A DNA stretch of 9,496 nt, taken from NCBI GenBank assembly GCA_010092805.1, contig JAADYY010000227.1, forward strand, positions 1 to 9,496. Reading direction: 5' to 3'. Each line of letters opens with the position of its first letter. Position 1 is the stretch's first letter. Both the position numbers and the translations under genes were made by a program. The notes beneath the pieces are model-generated. The model saw nothing but the letters and a program-made list of their open reading frames with translations, searched no databases and was not told where the DNA came from. The DNA is from Chloroflexota bacterium. GTDB lineage: Bacteria > Chloroflexota > Anaerolineae > Aggregatilineales > Phototrophicaceae. This document shows positions 1-5,259 of the stretch, piece by piece.

Positions 1-129
1 AGCGAAAACGTGACCCAGCCGATCATTCGTTACGGCGGATTCATCACGGGTATGAGCGTCTTTTTGAACGATTGGTTCGGCTTGCGGCGCGCCATCCGCC
101 GCACGCAGCGGAGTTATGACGATGAATAA
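1..129 (+). CDS. C-terminal fragment of an unidentified protein
   Basis: Frame 1 is open from the left edge to TAA at 127-129 and gives the last 42 residues of a protein that begins outside the window. The visible part starts SENVTQPIIRYGG, runs through a mildly hydrophobic stretch (GFITGMSVFLNDWFG) and ends in a basic then acidic tail (LRRAIRRTQRSYDDE). Its stop overlaps the start of the next gene by a few bases, which suggests an operon with translational coupling. The following gene is YtxH-like, and in many bacteria a DUF948 (YtxG-like) protein precedes YtxH. The PII..GGF.TG pattern would be compatible with the end of such a protein, but that is a guess. The evidence that it is coding is the open frame and the overlap. 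Confidence 0.6.
   Translation, partial: SENVTQPIIRYGGFITGMSVFLNDWFGLRRAIRRTQRSYDDE
110..113 (+). promoter_or_regulatory. Ribosome binding site deciding the start at 122
   Basis: GGAG lies 8 bases before ATG 122 but only 2 bases before ATG 116. The spacing favours ATG 122 as the true start of the YtxH-like gene, shortening it by two residues from the longest possible frame. Confidence 0.6.
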
Positions 130-532
130 CCCAGAGATGCAGTACCCAGAGATGAACGACAGCGCCGCGCCCGAACGCGCTGCAGTCAACGAACCGCCCG
201 TTGAGCGACCCGCTGCAACCGCGAGGGTACGCGCGGCGGGCGGCGGCTTTCAGTGGCACGATGCAGCGCTCGCCAGTGGCATTGTCTGGGGGCTGATCAT
301 CGGCGGGCTGTTTGCGTTCTTCTCAACGCGCTCCACCGGGCGCTTGTTCCGCAACCAACTGCGCGAGTCGGTGAGCACAGCGGGCGAGGAACTGGCGGCC
401 CGCGTTGAAGCTGCGGTGCCCGCCGACCCGGTGGCGGAGAGCATGGCGGAAGGCAAAGCCGCCGCCCGCCGCCGCCGCGCCGAACTCAGCATAGACGACC
501 GCAGCCGGGACGATCAAGCCCCAGCGCGCTGA
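122..532 (+). CDS. YtxH-like small membrane protein
   Basis: A 136-residue protein of unknown exact function. Residues 1-45 are polar and proline-rich. Residues about 49-68 (from AALASGIVWGLIIGG to LFAFF) form one membrane segment. After it comes STRSTGRLFRNQLRES and a charged helical tail with a run of arginines near 116-119. The order of glycine-rich membrane helix, short turn, then basic amphipathic helix is the pattern of the YtxH family, small membrane-anchored proteins often linked to envelope stress. ATG 122 is preferred over ATG 116 because of GGAG spacing. In-frame ATGs also occur at 137 and 152 within a short repeat. The gene overlaps the preceding reading frame by 8 bases and its end overlaps the end of the convergent nnr gene by 19 bases. 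Family assignment is by pattern only. Confidence 0.7.
   Translation: MNNPEMQYPEMNDSAAPERAAVNEPPVERPAATARVRAAGGGFQWHDAALASGIVWGLIIGGLFAFFSTRSTGRLFRNQLRESVSTAGEELAARVEAAVPADPVAESMAEGKAAARRRRAELSIDDRSRDDQAPAR
129..154 (+). repeat. Short direct repeat, 11 bases with 15-base period
   Basis: ACCCAGAGATG occurs at 129-139 and again at 144-154. The 15-base period equals five codons and makes the peptide NNPEMQYPEM, so this looks like a small in-frame duplication at the N-terminus of the YtxH-like protein. Confidence 0.6.
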
Positions 533-2253
533 GACCCATCCAGCATCTGCCAGGCTGCCGGGAGTGCCGCCAACACATCGCTGGCGATCACGCTGCGGTC
601 GCTGCCCAAACGCCGCGCGGCAATCGCGCCAGCCAACCCATGCAGGTAACCGCCGGCAATCGCCGCCGCGTATGGTTTCAGTCCTTGCGCCACCAACCCT
701 GTGATCACCCCGGCCAGGACATCGCCGGTGCCCGCTGTCGCCAGCGCGGAGGTCTTGAACGGCAGCACCGCGATCTCGCCGTCGGGGTCTGCGATCAGCG
801 TGTGCGCGCCCTTCAACACAAGGATCACGCGCCACTCAGCGGCTTTCTCGGCGGCATAGCGCCACCGCTCCGCTTGGATCGCGGCAGTTTCGACGCCAGC
901 CAGCCGCGCCATCTCGCCGGGGTGCGGTGTGAGGATCGTCTGTTCTGGCAGCCGCGCCGCCCAATCTGTGATCTCGCCCAGCAGATTCAACCCATCCGCA
1001 TCGATCACCAACGGTGGCAGCGCCGCGCTGGATGCGCCACCGTCCGTTGATTCGTTGGCGGTGGCAGCCGTCGCAAAGCCGATCCCGCGTTTCTGCGGCG
1101 GTTTGGTGACCGTCTGCCGCGACTCCAGCAGCGCGCTGAGCAAGTCGCGGGTGGTTTTCTCGCGGCCCCAACCCGGCCCCAGCAGCAGCGCGTCGGTGTC
1201 GGCGGCTTCACGCAGCAGCAGCGGTGCCGCAGCGCTTGAGAGTGCGCCCATATCGTGCGCGAGTGGCAGCCAGGTGGTTTCGAGGCTGTGCGCCGCCAGC
1301 GCATCGATCACTGGGCCGGGTGTGCCAACCGTCACCAGACCCGCGCCGCTGCGGTAAGCCGCAATTGCCGCGAGGCCGGGCGCGCCCGTGTAGTTCACCG
1401 AGCCACCGATGATCAGCGCGGTGCCGAACGTCCCTTTGTGCCCGTCCGCCGGACGATCCGGCAGCAGATCGCGTGCGGCCTCCGCGTCGATCAAGCTGTG
1501 TTTGGCGTTCTGCAGGCCGTCGATGCTCGGCGGCACGCCCAGCGGCGCGACAGTCAACTGACCCACATACCCCGCGCCGGGAAAGCTCAGCAAGCCGCGC
1601 TTCGGCGCAATAAACGTGATCGTTTCGTCGGCCATCATGGCATTTTTGTCCAGCGCGCCGCTGTCACTGTCGATTCCGCTGGGGCAGTCAGCGGCGATCA
1701 CATAAGGCCGCGACGCCGCTTGTTTCATCGTTGGGTCAGCGGGGTTGATCGGGCGCTCATCGTCGCTGACAGCGCTTTCATGAATCGCCTGATGCACACT
1801 GCGCATCAGTTTGCTGGCGTCATCCCGCAGCGGCAGTTCGATGCCGATGCCGAACAGCGCATCCACCACGATCTGCGCACTGGCGACCATGTTGATCAGA
1901 ACCCGGTAACGCTGATCATCGTCGGCGTTGGCGACAAACAACCCGGCGGCGCGCACGGGTGCAAATAGTTCGTCGTCTTCCGCGCGCGGCTTGAGCAAAT
2001 AGAGCCGGATAAGCGCGTTGGTCTCCGCTGCCAGCATACGCGCGGTCACCAGGCCGTCGCCGCCGTTGTTGCCCGGCCCAACCAGGATCGTCACACGCGC
2101 ATCCGCCGGGTCAGGGAGTGCCGCGATAAGTTGAATCACGCGGTCGGCGATGGCGCGCCCAGCGCGCTGGAACAGCTCGGCATAGGTGAGGCCGCCCGCG
2201 TCGGCAGCCGCTTCAATCGCCCGCATTTCCTCAGTGGAGACAATTTTGATCAC
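514..2253 (-). CDS. nnr: Bifunctional NAD(P)HX epimerase / ADP-dependent NAD(P)HX dehydratase
   Basis: Repairs hydrated NADH and NADPH in the cytosol: the N-terminal domain interconverts the R and S forms of NAD(P)HX, and the C-terminal domain dehydrates S-NAD(P)HX using ADP. Visible epimerase motifs are GPGNNGGDG (59-67), D131 in VVDALFGIG, and DCPSGID (189-195). The dehydratase half (about 260-579) shows HKGTFG (272-277), LLLGPGWG (356-363), DADGLN (418-423), HPGE (444-447), LKG (480-482) and GTGDVLAG (508-515), the nucleotide and catalytic loop. At 579 residues it is longer than the usual roughly 500. Much of the excess is low-complexity sequence at about 161-182 and 378-412. The start is GTG at 2253, with GGAG at 2262-2265 eight bases away. 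It has its own promoter behind the prenyl synthase terminator and overlaps the plus-strand YtxH-like gene by 19 bases at its end. Confidence 0.95.
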   Translation of the reverse strand: MIKIVSTEEMRAIEAAADAGGLTYAELFQRAGRAIADRVIQLIAALPDPADARVTILVGPGNNGGDGLVTARMLAAETNALIRLYLLKPRAEDDELFAPVRAAGLFVANADDDQRYRVLINMVASAQIVVDALFGIGIELPLRDDASKLMRSVHQAIHESAVSDDERPINPADPTMKQAASRPYVIAADCPSGIDSDSGALDKNAMMADETITFIAPKRGLLSFPGAGYVGQLTVAPLGVPPSIDGLQNAKHSLIDAEAARDLLPDRPADGHKGTFGTALIIGGSVNYTGAPGLAAIAAYRSGAGLVTVGTPGPVIDALAAHSLETTWLPLAHDMGALSSAAAPLLLREAADTDALLLGPGWGREKTTRDLLSALLESRQTVTKPPQKRGIGFATAATANESTDGGASSAALPPLVIDADGLNLLGEITDWAARLPEQTILTPHPGEMARLAGVETAAIQAERWRYAAEKAAEWRVILVLKGAHTLIADPDGEIAVLPFKTSALATAGTGDVLAGVITGLVAQGLKPYAAAIAGGYLHGLAGAIAARRLGSDRSVIASDVLAALPAAWQMLDGSQRAGA

Positions 2254-2261
2254 GACAGACT

Positions 2262-2265
2262 CTCC
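2262..2265 (-). promoter_or_regulatory. Ribosome binding site of nnr
   Basis: On the minus strand GGAG stands 8 bases before GTG 2253. It supports GTG as the start, where the next in-frame ATG (residue 10) would cut into the epimerase domain. Confidence 0.6.
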
Positions 2266-2298
2266 GGGGTGATGGCTCGATCAAGAATCAACGGCGCG

Positions 2299-2307
2299 AT
2301 TATACCA
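2299..2307 (-). promoter_or_regulatory. Extended -10 promoter of nnr
   Basis: The minus strand reads TGGTATAAT, a perfect TATAAT with the TGn extension, about 46 bases upstream of the GTG start. The place expected for a -35 box falls in the T-rich arm of the preceding terminator and is a poor match, which is common for extended -10 promoters. Expected leader is roughly 35-40 bases. Confidence 0.65.
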
Positions 2308-2319
2308 AGCCGGGGGATA

Positions 2320-2354
2320 AAAAAATCCAGAAGCCGCTGACTTCTGGATTTTTT
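2320..2354 (-). terminator. Intrinsic terminator after the polyprenyl synthase gene
   Basis: A perfect 14-bp inverted repeat, AAAAAATCCAGAAG (2320-2333) and CTTCTGGATTTTTT (2341-2354), surrounds a 7-base loop. The core is ATCCAGAAG/CTTCTGGAT, with an A-tract before it and a T-tract after it. On the minus strand it lies 44 bases past the prenyl synthase stop and ends in TTTTTT. The symmetric A and T tracts would let it work in either direction, but both neighbours are on the minus strand. Confidence 0.9.
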
Positions 2355-2397
2355 GATAGCTCTTTGTTGGATGCGCCAGGGCGATCCAGGGTTGGGG

Positions 2398-3381
2398 TTA
2401 GCGGTCGCGATCCACGACTTGGTAAGCCAGCGCGATTAGCTCGTCTTTTGCCGCCGATTCGGGCAGCACATCAAGCGCGTCAATCGCCATCTCGACAAGT
2501 TGGCGCGCCTGCGCCCGGCCCGTATCAATCGCATCGCCTTGCAGCAGCTTCTGCTTGATGGCGACCATCGGGTCGCTGCTTCCGGCGTTGTCGGGGGTAT
2601 TCCCAGCGGTGTAGGCAACCGCGATCCCGCGCCCTTGCTCCACATCAATGCCGGATGTTTTGCCCAGCTGCTCTGCATCCCCGATCAGGTCGAGAATGTC
2701 ATCGATGATCTGGAAAGCCAACCCAACATTATAGCCGTACTGACCGAACGCTTCCGCAACCGGGTCGGTGGCACCAGCCAGACGGCTGCCCAGCATCGCC
2801 GCCGAACGGAAGAGCGCAGCCGTCTTCAACCCGATGATCTCGAAGTAGATCTCACGGCTGAGGTTGTTGTCCTTCACAGCGGCAGCTTGCAGCGTTTCGC
2901 CCTCAACGAGTGCGGTCGTGCCTGCCGCCAAAATGGTGTTCATCTCGCTGCCGTACGGTGCCATCAGTTCGTAAACTTGCGTGAACAGATAATCCCCCGT
3001 CAGCAGCGCGAACGTCCGCCCCCAGATCGCGTTCACCGAAGGGCGACCACGCCGCATCACCCCGTGATCGTTGATGTCATCGTGTACCACACTCGCAGTG
3101 TGGACAAGTTCAACGGCAGCAGCGACCGGCAGCACCGCATCGAAATTCGTACCACCCAGCGCAGCATAGCTCAGCAGCATCATGCGCGGGCGCACACGCT
3201 TGCCCCCTGCCCCAAGAATGTGACGGCTGGCATCCCGGAGCACCGTTACTTTGCTGTCGACGGCGTCGTACATCGTGGTATCGACCGCCTTCAGCGCTTC
3301 ATCGATTGTTTGAGCGAGTTGTTGTGTATCCGCCTGGGACATCGGCTCAGCGATTAGCTGAGTGCGTTCCTGGATGACCAT
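2398..3381 (-). CDS. Polyprenyl diphosphate synthase, long-chain trans type
   Basis: Makes an all-trans polyprenyl diphosphate by adding isopentenyl diphosphate units to an allylic primer, probably for the side chain of a respiratory quinone or for carotenoid or other isoprenoid synthesis. At 327 residues it is normal for the family. Visible motifs are GGKRVRP (59-65), the first Asp-rich motif DDIND (101-105) followed by MRRGRPS (109-115), and the second Asp-rich motif DDILD (227-231). The positions just before the first motif (HTASVVHDD) hold small residues, Ala96 and Ser97, which in this family allow long products. This points to a hepta- to decaprenyl class enzyme rather than FPP or GGPP synthase (inference). 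The start is ATG 3381, with AGGA at 3390-3393 eight bases upstream. A second in-frame ATG (residue 14) lacks a good ribosome site. The gene has its own promoter and terminator. Confidence 0.93.
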   Translation of the reverse strand: MVIQERTQLIAEPMSQADTQQLAQTIDEALKAVDTTMYDAVDSKVTVLRDASRHILGAGGKRVRPRMMLLSYAALGGTNFDAVLPVAAAVELVHTASVVHDDINDHGVMRRGRPSVNAIWGRTFALLTGDYLFTQVYELMAPYGSEMNTILAAGTTALVEGETLQAAAVKDNNLSREIYFEIIGLKTAALFRSAAMLGSRLAGATDPVAEAFGQYGYNVGLAFQIIDDILDLIGDAEQLGKTSGIDVEQGRGIAVAYTAGNTPDNAGSSDPMVAIKQKLLQGDAIDTGRAQARQLVEMAIDALDVLPESAAKDELIALAYQVVDRDR

Positions 3382-3389
3382 CGGCTCAG
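3340..3389 (-). repeat. Duplicated start-codon context in the prenyl synthase gene
   Basis: CATCGGCTCAG (plus strand) occurs at 3340-3350 and 3379-3389, exactly 39 bases apart, or 13 codons. On the minus strand both copies read CTGAGCCGATG, so each ends in an in-frame ATG (residues 14 and 1). Only the upstream copy has an AGGA ribosome site. Confidence 0.6.
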
Positions 3390-3433
3390 TCCTATTCTGT
3401 GAACAAATTTGAGCAGCAGCAAGGTTTGTGACG

Positions 3434-3458
3434 TTCAGAACTAATTAAATATTCTGAA
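3434..3458. repeat. Inverted repeat around the -10 box of the prenyl synthase promoter
   Basis: TTCAGAA (3434-3440) and TTCTGAA (3452-3458) are perfect 7-bp inverted arms 11 bases apart, with centres 18 bases apart. The proposed -10 box lies between the arms. There is no T-run after either arm, so it does not look like a terminator. An operator is possible. Confidence 0.5.
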
Positions 3459-3472
3459 GCTATCCTATCCAA
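3444..3472 (-). promoter_or_regulatory. Promoter of the polyprenyl synthase gene
   Basis: On the minus strand TTGGAT (3472-3467) is followed after 17 bases by TTTAAT (3449-3444), 4/6 and 5/6 matches to the standard -35 and -10 boxes. The region is much more AT-rich than its surroundings. It would give a leader of about 55 bases. Confidence 0.5.
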
Positions 3473-3491
3473 AAATGCGCTTGGAGTCAAC

Positions 3492-3510
3492 AAAAAATGC
3501 TGCTTGCACT
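3492..3510 (-). terminator. Weak terminator-like hairpin after the histidine kinase gene
   Basis: The minus strand reads AGTGC, a 5-base loop, GCATT, then more T. The stem is only 5 bp with one G-U pair, but it is followed by a six-T run (3497-3492) and lies 12 bases past the kinase stop. It may be a weak terminator or chance. Confidence 0.3.
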
Positions 3511-3522
3511 GTGAGTAATAGA

Positions 3523-4824
3523 TTAAGCTTGGGGGAGGTAGCTTGGGAAGTCCCGCAGATCCGGCCCAATTTCGACGCGCGGCAGCGCAAACGAGAAGGT
3601 GCTGCCCTGCCCGGCTTCACTTTCCACCTTGATGGTGACTTGATGACGGTCGAGAATCACCCGCACAATCGACAAGCCGACCCCTGTGCCGCTGTAGCGC
3701 CGCGTTGAGGAACTGTCCACTTGGTAGAACGCCTCGAAAATCTTGTCGAATTGATCCTTGGGAATACCAATCCCCGTATCTTGCACCCCAACGATCACTT
3801 CCTGCGCTTGCGGCTTTGCAAACACGACCACCTCGCCCTCACTGAACTTGAGGGCGTTTTCGATCAATAGCTGCATCACGGTGCCCAACGCCTGCTTATC
3901 GCCCAGCACCAGCGGCAGTTCGTCTGGGATTTCGAGCCGCACCCGGTCGAGATGATCTTTGTGTTCCCAACTCCGGCGCAGATGCCGCAGTGCCTGATCA
4001 ATAGACTCGCGGATGAACACCGGCCCCAATGTAATCTCCATGCTTTGGGCAAGCAGCGAAATGTTCGTGATGATCATCTCTAGCCGCGCGGTGGCGTTGA
4101 CCGCGTATTCGACGAGTTTGTTGCTGGGAATCTCTTCTGCCAACAGGTGCACAGCCGATTTCATGTGCAGCAGCGGTGTGCGGAATTCGTGCGACACGTT
4201 GCGCACAATGGCGGTCTTCAACAAGTTCACTTCATCGGTGGAGCGTTTCTGCGCCTCAAGCTGGCTTTTGAGGCGCTGCATCTCATCGAACTGCGCCTGA
4301 CAGTCGCGGTAGGTCGAGCGCTGTTGATAGCGAAGCTGCAAGGTGGTCTGCAGGGCCGCTCGCAGAATCGTCGGGTCGCTGTGCAGCACCAAATCAGCCG
4401 GAAGATCGCTGGAAGGCGTAAGACGCGCGAACTCCTCCGTTGGCACCACATACACCAACAGCGGACGATTGGCCAGTGCGCCGTCGCTGAGTGTGCGGAA
4501 CACCTGCTGATAGCTCCCGTTTGGCGTCGCAGCGCTGTAAGTGGCGATCACGACATCAGGGCGCAGACGCTCGACAAGATCGCGCACATCGGCCAGGGGC
4601 AGCGTCGCTTCATTCGGAAACATCAGGCAGCCCAACCCCCGGCTGAGCGGCTCCATCCAGGCAGCTTCCTGCGCCGACGCCAACAGCACTAAGCGAATCG
4701 GTGTGCTGGAGAATGCGAATTGCATGGTGCCATTGCGCATAAGCATCAGGTTGGTACTTTCGGGGCTAGTTTCGGTTTGCAAGGCGTCGGTCCCTTTGTC
4801 GTTACAGATTCCGCTATGGATCAC
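3523..4824 (-). CDS. Soluble histidine kinase with degenerate receiver-like N-terminus
   Basis: A 433-residue sensor kinase with no membrane segment, so probably cytosolic. Residues about 42-165 look like an alternating strand/helix receiver fold (IRLVLLAS, RPDVVIATYS, RPLLVYVVP, ADLVLHSD). It lacks the acidic pair after strand 1, the phospho-accepting Asp after strand 3 and the Lys after strand 5, so it should not accept phosphate in the usual way. A short coiled linker (166-200) leads to the H-box with SHEFRTPL (His212), then the N-box LLIENALKFS (Asn323), the G1 box DTGIGI (349-354), the F-box FEAFYQVD, and the G2 box GTGVGLSI (379-386). A complete active kinase core is therefore expected. 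The start is GTG 4824, overlapping the TGA of the upstream Cys-rich gene (GTGA), so translation is probably coupled. Met27, 29 and 34 are other possible starts but have no clear ribosome site. No response regulator is adjacent in the window. Confidence 0.88.
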   Translation of the reverse strand: MIHSGICNDKGTDALQTETSPESTNLMLMRNGTMQFAFSSTPIRLVLLASAQEAAWMEPLSRGLGCLMFPNEATLPLADVRDLVERLRPDVVIATYSAATPNGSYQQVFRTLSDGALANRPLLVYVVPTEEFARLTPSSDLPADLVLHSDPTILRAALQTTLQLRYQQRSTYRDCQAQFDEMQRLKSQLEAQKRSTDEVNLLKTAIVRNVSHEFRTPLLHMKSAVHLLAEEIPSNKLVEYAVNATARLEMIITNISLLAQSMEITLGPVFIRESIDQALRHLRRSWEHKDHLDRVRLEIPDELPLVLGDKQALGTVMQLLIENALKFSEGEVVVFAKPQAQEVIVGVQDTGIGIPKDQFDKIFEAFYQVDSSSTRRYSGTGVGLSIVRVILDRHQVTIKVESEAGQGSTFSFALPRVEIGPDLRDFPSYLPQA

Positions 4825-5180
4825 TCGTCGTCGCTGGTTCCCAGCGCTTCCCAGAACACATCGAGGCCGGGGCGTTCGGCGTTACACTTTGGGCAGCCCA
4901 CAAACGCATCCTCAATGGGGATGTGGTGCCGCAGGCAGCTCGCCTGAATATCCAGCGTGCGGCCCAACCCCAACGCAATCGGCTTCACAGTAAGTTTCAG
5001 GCTCAGGTTCGGGCTTGCGTTCGCGTTCAGAATATCCGGCACAGCACAGCGCCCGCAATACTGTGGACGCCAGGGCAGCGACTCCAGGTTGGATTTGATC
5101 AGGCGGCATTCCTGGATATTACGCCCGCGATTGTAGTCCTCGTAATAGTGACGGCATTCTTTGCCAGCCGGTGTCCGCAC
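4821..5180 (-). CDS. Small cysteine-rich protein, possibly metal-binding
   Basis: A 119-residue soluble protein of unknown function. Seven cysteines stand at 9, 25, 42, 45, 82, 96 and 99, including two CxxC pairs (CGRC and CPKC), which suggests a zinc-ribbon or other metal site. The N-terminus (RTPAGKEC, then YYEDYNRGR.IQECRLI) resembles uncharacterised proteins I associate with Chloroflexota. The start is GTG 5180. An in-frame TAA lies only four codons upstream (5190-5192), so no longer form is possible, and AAGG at 5188-5191 gives a 7-base spacing. Its TGA overlaps the GTG of the histidine kinase, so the two are probably made together and may act together, for example as a redox or metal sensor or an accessory to the kinase (inference). 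It is 79 bases downstream of dinG. Confidence 0.8.
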   Translation of the reverse strand: MRTPAGKECRHYYEDYNRGRNIQECRLIKSNLESLPWRPQYCGRCAVPDILNANASPNLSLKLTVKPIALGLGRTLDIQASCLRHHIPIEDAFVGCPKCNAERPGLDVFWEALGTSDDE

Positions 5181-5223
5181 GGTTGCGCCTTATCAATTCC
5201 TATGCTTTCAGATCACCTAAAAT

Positions 5224-5232
5224 ATAGTAACA
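5224..5232 (-). promoter_or_regulatory. Possible extended -10 before the Cys-rich/kinase pair
   Basis: The minus strand reads TGTTACTAT inside a very AT-rich patch (TACTATATTTTA) between dinG and the Cys-rich gene. The -10 is a 4/6 match with a TGn extension, and no convincing -35 was found. There is no strong terminator after dinG, so read-through from dinG is an alternative. Confidence 0.3.
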
Positions 5233-5259
5233 CATCAACTGGAACCCTCAGCCAATGGT

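Noticed and set aside
323..835. Minus-strand open frame (170 codons) near the left edge
   Set aside because: It overlaps both the nnr end and the YtxH-like gene in another frame, and its product is Arg-rich and featureless.
1255..1968. Plus-strand open frame (237 codons) opposite nnr
   Set aside because: Arg/Gln/His-rich shadow with no motif; the minus strand encodes the conserved NAD(P)HX repair domains.
2320..2354. Bidirectional terminator as a sign of convergent genes
   Set aside because: Both flanking genes are on the minus strand; the symmetric A/T tracts probably reflect stem extension only.
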